NCBI RefSeq assembly: GCF_003234815.2
Contig: NZ_CP126279.1
Location: 744,001 to 808,000, forward strand
Origin: Curtobacterium sp. MCBD17_035
Lineage (GTDB): Bacteria; Actinomycetota; Actinomycetes; Actinomycetales; Microbacteriaceae
Length of the DNA stretch: 64,000 nt
Direction of reading: 5' to 3'
Made by a program: the position numbers and the translations under genes. The notes beneath the pieces are model-generated. The model was not told the DNA's origin and did no database searches. It was given only the letters and a program-made list of their open reading frames with translations. Positions 55,479 through 64,000 of this stretch are shown here, piece by piece (within the stretch, counting starts at the first letter, position 1; each line of letters starts with the position of its first letter).

Positions 55479-56792
55479 TCAGTCGTCGTCCTGGTCGGCC
55501 CGGCGCCGGAGTTCCGCCGCGCTGACCGGTGAACCGTACGGCGCCTCGTCTGTTTCGTCGGGATCGGCCGGCTCGACCGGCGCGTCCGCGATGCGGGTCG
55601 GGATCGACGTCGTGTTCGTGGTCGCGGGCCCGGCCGCGTCGACCTTCGGGTCCGTCAGCTCGCCCGCCGGTCGGCCGTGCTCGCCGGACTCGTCCGCGCT
55701 CACCGGGACGACCTGAGCCGGGGCCGGGGCCGGGGCCGCAGCCGGGGACTGGGTCGCCGGACGCTCCGACGTCGACGGTCGTGCGACGGCCACTGCCGGC
55801 ACCACGGCCGTCTGCCGGTCCGCCTCGGTCCCGCCGGTACCGGACACTGCCGCGCCGGACGGCGTCACCGCTGCCGATCCATCGGCTCCCGCCTCGCGGT
55901 CCGGCGTCCCGACCGGCCGTGCCGAAGGGGCGCGGTCCGCCGGGGCGCTGCTGTCTGCCGAAGCACTGCGGTCGGTCAGTGTGCCGCGAGCTGCCGATGC
56001 GGCGCGGTCGGGCAGGGGGCTGCGATCCACACGGGGGAGCACCGGTGCGATCGGCGCCGGACGCGGAGCGGTCCCCGAACCGACCGTCACCCCACCGGCG
56101 GCGTCGGCGGTCCCGCTCGCCGCGGTCGTGCCCGTCGCGGTCGTGCCCGTCGCGGTCGTGCTCGCCGCGTCCGAGCGCCCGGCGCGGAGGGGCGTCGTCG
56201 TGGCACCGCGCTCGGCACCGGATCCCGCCCGTACCGCCTCGGTCTGGTCCGCGTTCCACTCCTGCTGGCGCTTGACGAGGTCGGCGTCGGGGTCCGGGCT
56301 CTCGAACTTCCAGCGCTCCAGGTCCGCGCGGAACAGCTTGCGTGCCCTGGACGGCCGCGCCTGCCACTCGAGCATGCGGTCACGGAACTCGGACAGCGAC
56401 TGTTCGGCCTGGAAGCTGAAGGTCGACGAGTGCTTCTTGATGTCGGCGATCTCGTGCTGCGCCCAGTTCGCCGCCACGGGTGCACCGACCACGGGCAGGA
56501 GCCGCAGCCGGATGTCGGCGTCCTCGGCCAGGTGATCCGCGTAGGAACGCTCGTCGTGGCCCAGCGCACCCCAGGTCGCGGCCTTGCGGGCGGCGGAGAT
56601 GACGCCGGCGACGGCGGCGTTCTTCGCTTCGCGCTCCTGCATCGCCACGACGCGCTTGGCGGCACCGCGACCGATGAGGGCCGCGACGATCCCCGCGACG
56701 ACGATCGCGACGAACGGGATGATCGCGCCCGAGATGAGTCGCCACCCATGGGCCGAACCCGACCAGTCGATGAAGCTGTTCCACCATTGCAT
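55479..56792 (-). CDS. Membrane-anchored protein with long disordered tail
   Basis: This 437-residue protein has one N-terminal helix (LISGAIIPFVAIVVAGIVAALIG, residues about 18-41), a charged coiled domain to about residue 170, and then about 260 residues of Ala/Thr/Pro/Asp-rich low complexity. This includes a 15-bp tandem repeat at 56121-56165 (TTATG repeats). I do not recognise a family. The topology suggests a scaffold or cell-envelope role. The ATG at 56792 is preferred over GTG 56816. Confidence 0.65.
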   Translation of the reverse strand: MQWWNSFIDWSGSAHGWRLISGAIIPFVAIVVAGIVAALIGRGAAKRVVAMQEREAKNAAVAGVISAARKAATWGALGHDERSYADHLAEDADIRLRLLPVVGAPVAANWAQHEIADIKKHSSTFSFQAEQSLSEFRDRMLEWQARPSRARKLFRADLERWKFESPDPDADLVKRQQEWNADQTEAVRAGSGAERGATTTPLRAGRSDAASTTATGTTATGTTAASGTADAAGGVTVGSGTAPRPAPIAPVLPRVDRSPLPDRAASAARGTLTDRSASADSSAPADRAPSARPVGTPDREAGADGSAAVTPSGAAVSGTGGTEADRQTAVVPAVAVARPSTSERPATQSPAAAPAPAPAQVVPVSADESGEHGRPAGELTDPKVDAAGPATTNTTSIPTRIADAPVEPADPDETDEAPYGSPVSAAELRRRADQDDD

Positions 56793-56877
56793 GTGCGCAC
56801 CATATCCATGGCTCACGGCGCCGTCGGCGTGCGACAGGCCATTGCGGAGAACCGCCCCGCGGAGGGTCCGATCGGTG

Positions 56878-57141
56878 TCACCAGCGCAGGCAGTCGACGG
56901 CGTCGTCCGGGTCCCACACCGTGGGGAGCGCCACGAAGCGACGCTCGGCGGGGACGTATCGGCGCGCTCGGTACGCCGGAGCGCCCGCGACCTCGACGCG
57001 GTCCACGTACCCGACGATCTCGCCGTTCGCGCGGGTCACCCGGCTCAGGTCCTCACGCACGTCGAGGACGCGGAGGCCGCCACGGGAACGCGCGACCGGC
57101 CGTGGCGTCCCGATCCGCCAGGGAGCTGCTGTCGTCTCCAA
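56878..57141 (-). CDS. Small unknown protein
   Basis: This 87-residue protein starts at TTG 57141, chosen because GAGGAGG sits 5-6 nt upstream. It contains RVTRANGEIVGYVDRVEV and YVPAERRFVALPTVWDPDDAVDCLRW, a likely small beta-rich domain. No family is recognised. Confidence 0.65.
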   Translation of the reverse strand: METTAAPWRIGTPRPVARSRGGLRVLDVREDLSRVTRANGEIVGYVDRVEVAGAPAYRARRYVPAERRFVALPTVWDPDDAVDCLRW

Positions 57142-57333
57142 TGTCGCCTCCTCGTCCGCCAGGCGGTTCCCGGCTCGACGACGACGCTAGGAGCACCCGC
57201 CGACAGCGCAGCGCGCGACCGCGACCGGTGTGGACGACGGGCGCCGTGCCTCCCGTGTGGAGGGCGGGCCGGGGAATGGCGAGGGGCCCGTCGTCGTTGA
57301 CCACCCAGCCGGGAGTCGCCCGGCCGCGGAAGG

Positions 57334-57339
57334 TAGGTT
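57334..57339 (+). promoter_or_regulatory. -10 element, leaderless
   Basis: TAGGTT is 6 nt before the ATG of msrA. Confidence 0.5.
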
Positions 57340-57345
57340 GCCCCC

Positions 57346-57873
57346 ATGACGACGTTCGTGCTCGCAGGTGGTTGTTTCTGGTGTCTCGACGCGGTGTACC
57401 GCACGCTCCAGGGCGTGCAGGACGTCGTGTCCGGTTACGTCGGCGGGACGGTCGCCGACCCCTCGTACGAGCTCGTGTGCACCGGCCGGACCGGGCACGC
57501 CGAAGCGGTCGCCGTCATCTTCGACGAGACCGTGATCCCCGCCGACGTCATCCTCGACGTCTTCTTCACGCTGCACGACCCGCGCCAGCTCAACCGTCAG
57601 GGCGCCGACGTCGGCACCCAGTACCGGTCGGCGATGTTCCCGGCCGACGACGAGCAGCGTGCCCTGTTCGAGCGCGCGATCGAGCGTGCGGCTGACATCT
57701 GGGACGGCACCATCGTCACGACGATCGAGCCGCTCACGGAGTTCTACCGGGCCGAGGAGTACCACCAGGACTTCTTCGCGAAGAACCCGGGTCAGGGCTA
57801 CTGCATGGCCGTCGCGGTGCCCAAGGTGAACAAGGTGCGCCGGGCGTACGCTCAGTACATCCTGGCGTCGTAG
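57346..57873 (+). CDS. msrA: Peptide methionine (S)-S-oxide reductase
   Basis: This 175-residue enzyme has the GGCFWCLD active site with catalytic Cys (residue about 10), GYVGG and the C-terminal YCMAVAVPKV region with a recycling Cys. It repairs oxidised methionine. With the catalase gene in the window it belongs to oxidative-stress protection. Confidence 0.95.
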   Translation: MTTFVLAGGCFWCLDAVYRTLQGVQDVVSGYVGGTVADPSYELVCTGRTGHAEAVAVIFDETVIPADVILDVFFTLHDPRQLNRQGADVGTQYRSAMFPADDEQRALFERAIERAADIWDGTIVTTIEPLTEFYRAEEYHQDFFAKNPGQGYCMAVAVPKVNKVRRAYAQYILAS

Positions 57874-57927
57874 CCGGACACCGATCCGGTCGTCGGACGG
57901 CGCGGGACCACGAGGAGGTGGTCGACG

Positions 57928-58155
57928 ATGACGACGACGGACGAGCGTGTCACCACACGCACGACGGACACCTGGGTCGCTATCGGACCGGCCGGTGCGG
58001 TGGGCAGCATCCACCGCACCGAAGCCGGGTTCCGCGTCGCGCTCTACGGCCGGGAGGATCGACACGCGTCGTACCCGACGCTCGAGTCGGCGAAGCGTGC
58101 CGTGCACGCGGCGCTCGGGCCATTGGCCGAGCGGCCCGAGTTCCGCGCCCACTGA
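57928..58155 (+). CDS. Small unknown protein
   Basis: This 75-residue protein has GAGGAGG before the ATG. It reads as a short alpha/beta domain (TWVAIGPAGAVGSIHRTE, YPTLESAKRAVHAALG). No family is recognised. It is between msrA and the SSB paralogue on the same strand. Confidence 0.7.
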   Translation: MTTTDERVTTRTTDTWVAIGPAGAVGSIHRTEAGFRVALYGREDRHASYPTLESAKRAVHAALGPLAERPEFRAH

Positions 58156-58249
58156 CCGGACGTCGTCCCCAAGGGACCCGTCGAGGCGGTTGTCCACCGG
58201 TGTGGTCGACAGCGCCTCGCCGCGTTGGGCCAGGCCCGACGATCGGGGC

Positions 58250-58924
58250 ATGAACGACACGATCACCATCCGCGGCATCGTCGCGACCGAACCACGGCAC
58301 CTCGTCACGGGGACCGGCCTGGCCATCACGAGCTTCCGACTGGCGTCGCCGTCGCGGCGGTGGGACCGCGCCAACTCCGCCTGGGTGAACGGCGACACGA
58401 ACTGGTTCACGGTCACCGCGTTCCGCAGCCTGGCGTCGAACTGCACCGGTTCCGTCGTCAAGGGGGACCGGGTGCTCGTCGCGGGGCGGTTGCGGGTCCG
58501 GACGTGGGAGCGCCAGGACCGGTCGGGGCTCGCGGTCGAGATCGACGCCGACGCAATCGGGCACGACCTGGCCTACGGGCGCGGTCAGTGGCGCCGCACG
58601 CCGCGGCAGACGGCCGACGAGATGGCGGCTCCGGGTGACGCGCCGTCGGCCGAGGAACGCGCGGTGGCCGGTGCCGTCGCGGTCGAGGTCGCAGCCGGCG
58701 CGCTGGGGGCGACGCCCGGTGCCGACGACGCTGGCTCCATGGACGGGAACCTGGACGACGGCGGCCCGGATGGCGACGGTCTCGCCTCGACACCGGGGAT
58801 GTTCGTGGCACCGGAGTTCGCGGGCGTGGGCCCCGACGGCGTCGTGCCCGACGACGACGCCGCACCGGCCCCTGGCCCGGACCGTCACGACCCCTCGGCC
58901 CTCGCGGTGGACGCCACGGCGTGA
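58250..58924 (+). CDS. Single-stranded-DNA-binding protein paralogue
   Basis: This 224-residue protein has an OB-fold domain in residues 1-110 (TITIRGIVATEPRHLV, SFRLASPSRRWDR, NWFTVTAFRSLASNC, GDRVLVAGRLRVRTWER). The C-terminal half is disordered and acidic but ends HDPSALAVDATA and lacks the usual acidic DDDxPF tip that binds partners. It is probably a second SSB, perhaps for natural competence or stress, not the main replication SSB. Upstream spacing gives no clear ribosome site. Confidence 0.85.
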   Translation: MNDTITIRGIVATEPRHLVTGTGLAITSFRLASPSRRWDRANSAWVNGDTNWFTVTAFRSLASNCTGSVVKGDRVLVAGRLRVRTWERQDRSGLAVEIDADAIGHDLAYGRGQWRRTPRQTADEMAAPGDAPSAEERAVAGAVAVEVAAGALGATPGADDAGSMDGNLDDGGPDGDGLASTPGMFVAPEFAGVGPDGVVPDDDAAPAPGPDRHDPSALAVDATA

Positions 58925-59013
58925 CGGGCAGTGGTCTCCCGGCCCGCCCGGGTCCTGCCCGTACACTGGTGCGGCGCCGCCGGGGGGACCGCCGTCGCAG
59001 GAAGGACGCGTCC

Positions 59014-59505
59014 ATGCGAGGCAGGCTCCCGATGGTCCTGGCGATCACGATGCTCGCTGGGATCGGCGTGAGCGCCTGCACGGGCGGCGGTGACCACGAC
59101 ACGGTGTCCGCACCGCCGAGCAGCAGCGTCTCCGCGAGCACGACGGCCACGGCGATCTCGACCCCGACGGACGTCCCCGTCCCGACCGCGACGATGGACG
59201 CCGCCGCCATCGCGGCGAAGGGCCGGTTCGACGACGCCGCGCACACGCTCACCACGTCGAACGCGCACCCCGACGACGCGGCGATCGTGAACTCCCTCGT
59301 GAACGCGGGGTTCCCGAAGAAGGCGATGCAGATCACGCCGGACACGACCTCGATCGGTCGCGCCGCCGACTCGATCCAGGTGTCGGTGCTCGTCGGGTCC
59401 ACCTGCCTCATCGGTCAGTTCCGCGGCGCGGCGTTCGTGAGCGAGACGGCTCCCGTGCTCAGCACGGGCAAGTGCCTGATCGGCAAGACCGAGAGCATCC
59501 AATGA
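59014..59505 (+). CDS. DUF6993-type lipoprotein
   Basis: The 163-residue protein has a signal peptide ending at VSAC, a Ser/Thr-rich linker, and a domain with KKAMQITPDTTSIGRAADSIQ and STCLIGQFRG. These match the DUF6993 lipoproteins that I know from Microbacteriaceae. A Cys pair in the domain (TCLIG and GKCLIG) may form a disulfide. Function unknown. GGAAGGA precedes the ATG. EttA follows. Confidence 0.78.
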   Translation: MRGRLPMVLAITMLAGIGVSACTGGGDHDTVSAPPSSSVSASTTATAISTPTDVPVPTATMDAAAIAAKGRFDDAAHTLTTSNAHPDDAAIVNSLVNAGFPKKAMQITPDTTSIGRAADSIQVSVLVGSTCLIGQFRGAAFVSETAPVLSTGKCLIGKTESIQ

Positions 59506-59564
59506 CGCCGGTGGTGATCACCGCCCCCGCTGTCCTCCGTACCCCTCAGTAGACTGGACGAGAC

Positions 59565-61250
59565 ATGGCTGAGTACATCTACCAAATGGTCCGCGCCCGC
59601 AAGTCGGTCGGCGAGAAACTGATCCTCGACGACGTCACGATGTCGTTCCTGCCCGGCGCCAAGATCGGCGTCGTCGGCCCGAACGGCGCTGGCAAGTCGA
59701 CGATCCTCAAGATCATGGCCGGCCTCGACCAGCCGTCGAACGGCGAGGCCAAGCTCACGCCGGGGTTCACGGTCGGCATCCTCATGCAGGAGCCGGAGCT
59801 CGACGAGGACAAGACGGTCCTCGAGAACGTGCAGGAAGGCGTCGGCCCGATCAAGGCCAAGCTCGACCGCTTCAACGAGATCTCCGCCCAGATGGCCGAG
59901 CCGGACGCCGACTTCGACGCGCTCCTGGCCGAGATGGGCACCCTGCAGGAAGAGATCGACGCGGCCGACGCGTGGGACCTCGACTCGCAGCTCGAGCAGG
60001 CCATGGCGGCGCTCCAGTGCCCGCCGGCGGACGAGGTCGTCTCGCACCTCTCCGGTGGCGAGAAGCGCCGCGTCGCCCTCTGCAAGCTCCTGCTGCAGAA
60101 GCCCGACCTGCTCCTGCTCGACGAGCCGACGAACCACCTCGACGCCGAGAGCGTGCTGTGGCTCGAGCAGCACCTGCAGCAGTACCCCGGCGCCGTCCTC
60201 GCCGTGACCCACGACCGGTACTTCCTCGACCACGTCGCCGAGTGGATCGCCGAGGTCGACCGCGGACGGCTCTACCCGTACGAGGGCAACTACTCGACGT
60301 ACCTCGAGAAGAAGCGTGCGCGCCTCGAGGTGCAGGGCAAGAAGGACGCCAAGCTCGCCAAGCGTCTGTCGGACGAGCTCGACTGGGTGCGGAGCAACTC
60401 CAAGGGCCGCCAGGCGAAGTCGAAGGCCCGCCTCGCCCGCTACGAGGAGATGGCGGCCGAGGCCGAGCGGACGCGCAAGCTCGACTTCGAGGAGATCGTG
60501 ATCCCCGTGGGGCCGCGCCTCGGCTCGCAGGTCATCGACGCGGCCAAGCTGCACAAGCAGTTCGGCGAGCGGATCATCATCGACAACCTGTCGTTCACGC
60601 TGCCGCGCAACGGCATCGTCGGCGTCATCGGCCCGAACGGCGTGGGCAAGACGACGCTGTTCAAGACGATCGTCGGCCTCGAGCCCCTCGACGCCGGCGA
60701 CCTCAAGATCGGCGAGACCGTCGACATCTCGTACGTCGACCAGACGCGCGGCGGCATCGACCCGAACAAGAACCTGTGGGAGGTCGTGTCCGATGGCCTC
60801 GACTTCATCCAGGTGGGCAAGACCGAGATCCCGTCGCGCGCGTACGTGTCGCAGTTCGGGTTCAAGGGCCCGGACCAGCAGAAGAAGGCCGGCGTGCTCT
60901 CCGGTGGTGAGCGCAACCGACTGAACCTCGCGCTGACGCTCAAGCAGGGGGGCAACCTCCTGCTCCTCGACGAGCCGACGAACGACCTCGACGTCGAGAC
61001 CCTCGGCAGCCTGGAGAACGCCCTCCTCGAGTTCCCGGGCTGTGCCGTGGTCATCACCCACGACCGGTGGTTCCTCGACCGCATCGCGACGCACATCCTC
61101 GCGTGGGAGGGCGTGAACGAGGACGGCGTGCCGAACTGGTACTGGTTCGAGGGCAACTTCCAGGCCTACGAGGAGAACAAGATCCAGCGCCTCGGCGCCG
61201 ATGCCGCCAAGCCCGGCCGGGCGACGTACCGCAAGCTCACGCGGGACTGA
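59565..61250 (+). CDS. ettA: ABC-F translational throttle protein EttA
   Basis: This 561-residue soluble protein has two ABC domains. Domain 1 has GPNGAGKST, LSGGEKRR and LLLLDEPTNHLD. A long linker follows (YLEKKRARLEVQGKKDAK). Domain 2 has GPNGVGKTT, LSGGERNR and LLLLDEPTNDLD. EttA binds the ribosomal E site and controls initiation according to ATP level. TAGACT is 9 nt before the ATG. The thioesterase gene starts 2 nt after its stop. Confidence 0.95.
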   Translation: MAEYIYQMVRARKSVGEKLILDDVTMSFLPGAKIGVVGPNGAGKSTILKIMAGLDQPSNGEAKLTPGFTVGILMQEPELDEDKTVLENVQEGVGPIKAKLDRFNEISAQMAEPDADFDALLAEMGTLQEEIDAADAWDLDSQLEQAMAALQCPPADEVVSHLSGGEKRRVALCKLLLQKPDLLLLDEPTNHLDAESVLWLEQHLQQYPGAVLAVTHDRYFLDHVAEWIAEVDRGRLYPYEGNYSTYLEKKRARLEVQGKKDAKLAKRLSDELDWVRSNSKGRQAKSKARLARYEEMAAEAERTRKLDFEEIVIPVGPRLGSQVIDAAKLHKQFGERIIIDNLSFTLPRNGIVGVIGPNGVGKTTLFKTIVGLEPLDAGDLKIGETVDISYVDQTRGGIDPNKNLWEVVSDGLDFIQVGKTEIPSRAYVSQFGFKGPDQQKKAGVLSGGERNRLNLALTLKQGGNLLLLDEPTNDLDVETLGSLENALLEFPGCAVVITHDRWFLDRIATHILAWEGVNEDGVPNWYWFEGNFQAYEENKIQRLGADAAKPGRATYRKLTRD

Positions 61251-61252
61251 CG

Positions 61253-61735
61253 GTGGCACGACTGCGCGTGCCCGTCCGCATCCGGTGGAGTGACATCGAC
61301 GCGTACGGGCACGTCAACAACTCGGCGATGCTCCGGCTCCTGGAGGAAGCACGCATCCTCGCGTTCTGGGCGCCGGACCCCGAGGAACTCGAGGGCACGT
61401 CCGAGACGCCGCCGCCGATCATCGACGGTCGCCCCGGATCCGGGACGTTGACGGTGATCGCCGGACAGCGACTCGAGTACCTGCAGTCGATCCCGTACCT
61501 CCGGCGGCCGCTCGACATCCAGATGTGGGTCGGGCGGATCGGCGGGGCGAGCATCGACGTCTCGTACGAGGTCTGCTCGCCCGCCGGTACTGACCCCTTC
61601 GTCGTGTTCACCCGGGCGACCACCTCGCTCGTGCTCGTCGACGCCGAGACGAACCGCCCGCGCCGCCTCACCGACGTCGAGCGTGCCGCGTGCGAGGCGT
61701 ACCGCGAGGAGCCCGTGGCGTTCTCGCGCCCGTAG
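61253..61735 (+). CDS. Hot-dog-fold acyl-CoA thioesterase
   Basis: The 160-residue protein has IRWSDIDAYGHVNNSAMLRLLEEAR, the 4-hydroxybenzoyl-CoA-thioesterase/YbgC-like signature with a catalytic Asp. The body is of hot-dog length. It cleaves acyl-CoA. GTG 61253 lies just after the ettA stop, so it is part of that operon. Confidence 0.88.
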   Translation: MARLRVPVRIRWSDIDAYGHVNNSAMLRLLEEARILAFWAPDPEELEGTSETPPPIIDGRPGSGTLTVIAGQRLEYLQSIPYLRRPLDIQMWVGRIGGASIDVSYEVCSPAGTDPFVVFTRATTSLVLVDAETNRPRRLTDVERAACEAYREEPVAFSRP

Positions 61736-61739
61736 GACC

Positions 61740-61773
61740 GTCGTGGGCGACGGCCGGTGCCGCCGCCCACGAC
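61740..61773. terminator. Hairpin between convergent thioesterase and SDR genes
   Basis: The 15-nt arms GTCGTGGGCGACGGC and GCCGCCGCCCACGAC have one mismatch and a CGGT loop. Confidence 0.65.
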
Positions 61774-61797
61774 CCGCTTGCCGGGTTCGGCTGCCGG

Positions 61798-62538
61798 TCA
61801 GCGCCCGGGCAGGTTCGCGAGCGCTGCCGACCGTCGTGCCACGAGGTCCGCGTACGTGCCGTCACGCTCCGCCCAGCGGTGCATCTGCACGCCCTGCACC
61901 AGGATCTCGTGGGGCGTCGGGTCCTGGGTGAGCAGGTCGGTCACCTCGTCCAGGAACCCCTCCAGCGGCAGGGCCGCGGGGTTGACCGCGCCCTGGTTAC
62001 CCGTGTCGACCGCGGGCGGGACGAGCTCGGTGACGGCGACCCCGGTGCCGGCGAGCTGCGCGCGGAGGGCCTCCGAGTACGCGTGCACCCCGGCCTTCGA
62101 CGCCGCGTAGCTCGCCATGAGGGGGAACGGGAGGAACGCGATCCCCGACGTCACCGTGATGAGGTCACCGCCGCCACGCGCGATGAGGTGCGGCGTGAAC
62201 GCATCGATGACCCGGATCGTCCCGAGGAGGTTGACGTCGACGGTCACCGCGGTCTGCGCGAAGTGGGCCGGATCGCGGAGGTCCTCGAGGAGCATCACCC
62301 CCGACATCGTGACGACGACGTCGAGGTCCGGGTGGTCCCGCAGCACGGTGTCGCGTGCGTGGAGGACGGAGGCCGGATCGGTGACGTCGACGACGACGGT
62401 CTCGAGGTCGTCGACCCGGTCGACGTTCCGCCCGCCGACGACGACGGTGCTGCCCGCCGCGGCGAACCGTCTGGCGAGTCCGAGGCCGATGCCGGAGGTC
62501 CCTCCGACGATGAAGACGCTGCGTCCGTTGATGTCCAT
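61798..62538 (-). CDS. SDR family oxidoreductase, DltE-like
   Basis: This 246-residue SDR has a GGTSGIGLGL cofactor loop, YAASKAGVHAYSEALR and a catalytic Ser in TVTSGIAF. The N-x-x-G motif is replaced by TMSGVM. DltE-like members have unknown substrates. The ATG at 62538 has GAGCACC-type spacing only. A longer start at 62577 is less likely. Confidence 0.83.
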   Translation of the reverse strand: MDINGRSVFIVGGTSGIGLGLARRFAAAGSTVVVGGRNVDRVDDLETVVVDVTDPASVLHARDTVLRDHPDLDVVVTMSGVMLLEDLRDPAHFAQTAVTVDVNLLGTIRVIDAFTPHLIARGGGDLITVTSGIAFLPFPLMASYAASKAGVHAYSEALRAQLAGTGVAVTELVPPAVDTGNQGAVNPAALPLEGFLDEVTDLLTQDPTPHEILVQGVQMHRWAERDGTYADLVARRSAALANLPGR

Positions 62539-62639
62539 GGTGCTCTGCTCTCTGTCTGGTGACGGGGACATGAGCATCGTGGGCGCACCCGGAGCCGTGG
62601 GGGAGTCGTCGGGTCTTCCTGGGACCGTCAGACCCCCGC

Positions 62640-63527
62640 TCAGGCCCCGGGCACGCGGAGCATGCCCTCCTGCGCGACCGTGGTCAGCAGGCGGCCCGAA
62701 CGGTCGAACATCCGGCCGATCGCCAGTCCACGGCCGCTCTGCGCGCTCGGTGACTCCTGCGTGTAGAGCACCCAGTCATCAGCGCGGCCGTCGCGGTGCC
62801 ACCACATCGCGTGGTCGAGGCTCGCGCTCTTGACGCCCGGCGTGCCCCAGGCGAGGCCGTGCCGCCGCATGATCGGCTCGAGGATCGACAGGTCGCTCGC
62901 GTAACCGAGCACGGCACGGTGGAGGGCGGGGTCGTCGGGCAGGTCACCGGCCACCCGGAGCCAGACGGCCTGGTGGGCGACGCGCTCGCCGGTCACCTCG
63001 ATGAACACCGGCCCTCCGGGGTGCCGGACGTCGATCGACCGTTTCGCCCAGTGGCGGGCGACGGGGTGGTCGATCCCGGCGAGGAGCTCGGCGGCCGACG
63101 GCAGGGACTCGGGATCGGGGACGTCCAGGGGCATCGCGTCCTGGTGCTCCACGCCGGTGTCGGGCGTCTGGAACGAGGCGATCATCGAGAAGATCGGCAC
63201 ACCCCGCTGGTACGCCTGGACCCGACGCGTGGCGAAGGAGCGGCCGTCGTGGATCCGCTCGACGGCGAACGTGATCGGCTCGTCGATGGCACCGGGTCGG
63301 AGGAAGTACCCGTGCATCGAGTGGATGGCCCGCCCGTCGATCGTGGTCTGCGCCGCGACGACGCACTGGGCGAGGACCTGCCCGCCGAACACCCGGCCGC
63401 CGGGTGACCAGTGGCTCGACCCGGTGAAGATGTCCTCGCCGGTGCTCGCACCCGTGTCCACGAGCCGGAGGGTGGGCATGAAGTCCGGTTCGCCCGTCGT
63501 CGGGCCTCCGTGCGCTGGGCCGTTCAT
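62640..63527 (-). CDS. tesB: Acyl-CoA thioesterase II
   Basis: This 295-residue protein is a double hot-dog: domain 1 has GGRVFGGQVLAQCVVAA and HSMHGYFLRPG, and domain 2 has SLDHAMWWHRDGRADDWVLY. The catalytic Asp lies in LDHAMW. It hydrolyses medium- and long-chain acyl-CoA. TAGACT lies 8 nt before the ATG (63536-63541 on the opposite strand). Confidence 0.93.
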   Translation of the reverse strand: MNGPAHGGPTTGEPDFMPTLRLVDTGASTGEDIFTGSSHWSPGGRVFGGQVLAQCVVAAQTTIDGRAIHSMHGYFLRPGAIDEPITFAVERIHDGRSFATRRVQAYQRGVPIFSMIASFQTPDTGVEHQDAMPLDVPDPESLPSAAELLAGIDHPVARHWAKRSIDVRHPGGPVFIEVTGERVAHQAVWLRVAGDLPDDPALHRAVLGYASDLSILEPIMRRHGLAWGTPGVKSASLDHAMWWHRDGRADDWVLYTQESPSAQSGRGLAIGRMFDRSGRLLTTVAQEGMLRVPGA

Positions 63528-63603
63528 CGCCCCGTAGTCTACGAGCCACCCGAGCGGGGTGCCCCAGCGGTCCGGGGGCGTGGTCCGTTATCCTCGACCG
63601 TTG

Positions 63604-64000
63604 ATGAGCCCGTCGTTCACGCTTCCCGACACCACCTCCCTCGGCGACCTCCGCACCTACCTGCGGCGGGCCTCCCGGGTGGAGGACGGATCGGTGCGGC
63701 TCATCGCCGGTGGCGGCGTCCTCGCCGTCTACACGGCGATCCTCTACCCGGTCGGGTTGCTCGACGAGGTGCCGACGGTGCTCGGACTCCGGACGTTCGC
63801 GCTGGCCGATCCGGTCGAGTTCGACGCCGTCGTCCCGATCGCGTCGTTCGTCCACCGGCTCGACGCGCTCGTCGAGGAGCACCGCTCCGCCGAGGAACGC
63901 GGACTGGACCCGACCGCGGCGACCGCCGTCACGGCTGAGCTCCCGCTCGAGGTCCACACCGTGACCTGGGCCGCGATCTCGCCGCCCCGCGGTGGCTGGG
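63604..64000 (+). CDS. Unknown protein, 5' part
   Basis: An open frame runs from ATG 63604 (or TTG 63601, 6 nt after TATCCT) to the window end without a stop, giving at least 132 residues. It reads FTLPDTTSLGDLRTYLRRA, then GGGVLAVYTAILYPVGLLDE, then DPVEFDAVVPIASFVHRLD. It is mostly alpha/beta and I do not recognise a family. The end lies outside the window. Confidence 0.7.
   Translation, partial: MSPSFTLPDTTSLGDLRTYLRRASRVEDGSVRLIAGGGVLAVYTAILYPVGLLDEVPTVLGLRTFALADPVEFDAVVPIASFVHRLDALVEEHRSAEERGLDPTAATAVTAELPLEVHTVTWAAISPPRGGW

Overview
This 64 kb window is a high-GC, densely packed chromosomal segment from an actinobacterium, most likely family Microbacteriaceae and probably Curtobacterium or a close relative. 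That placement is inferred from codon use and from families such as a DUF6993-type lipoprotein, an Rv0909-type antitoxin-like protein, DUF4383 and SufU. It rests on recognition, not on a search. The gene content is mostly housekeeping and accessory metabolism. There is no rRNA, phage, insertion sequence, integrase or CRISPR array. One tRNA gene, tRNA-Arg(TCT), is present. Both ends cut through genes.

Layout. 0-2.6 kb: the end of a ketopantoate-reductase-like gene coupled to an M20 peptidase, then a DUF4232 lipoprotein interrupted by an in-frame amber codon. 2.6-6.1 kb: a secreted GH6 cellulase divergent from a sugar-porter MFS gene, with two symmetric lac-type operators in front of the porter. 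6.3-11 kb: an Eis-like acetyltransferase, PnuC, an unknown gene and a catalase, with two copies of a 60-bp palindromic repeat. 11-17 kb: an SDR, threonine aldolase, a class A beta-lactamase lipoprotein, another SDR, and a TetX-like monooxygenase divergent from its TetR. 17-21.7 kb: a 40-codon gene broken by a 5-bp duplication, an MmpS-like lipoprotein, a TetR/DUF1772 pair, a phosphodiesterase and a quinone-oxidoreductase-like enzyme. 21.7-29 kb: a LolA-like/ABC ATPase/ABC permease operon, DinB, a histidine phosphatase, and glpD divergent from a SorC regulator across two inverted operator copies.

29-36 kb: a compact operon of a haem-oxygenase-like diiron protein, a GT2 glycosyltransferase and a CDGSH iron-sulfur protein, followed by DUF4383, alanine dehydrogenase and overlapping CorA and CLC transporter genes. 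36-45 kb: an antitoxin-like protein with a His-rich tail, sufS-sufU, an LLM monooxygenase, an FAD/NAD(P) protein, the third 60-bp repeat, an M19 dipeptidase and a spore-photoproduct-lyase-family radical SAM protein. 45-54.6 kb: an esterase divergent from a MarR gene, an amidohydrolase, a lipid-type set (FabF, quinone-oxidoreductase-like, dienoyl-CoA-reductase-like, enoyl-CoA hydratase, FabH), oligoribonuclease, and a MarR/MFS efflux operon with a poly-Ser microsatellite. 54.6-64 kb: small redox proteins, tRNA-Arg, a disordered membrane protein, MsrA, an SSB paralogue, EttA, two thioesterases, an SDR and a truncated unknown gene.

Two signals recur. About nineteen genes have a TANNNT hexamer 6-8 nt before the start codon and no room for a ribosome binding site, which suggests leaderless transcripts. 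Many convergent gene ends share GC-rich hairpins, several built on GGGAGG/CCTCCC, that have no U tract.
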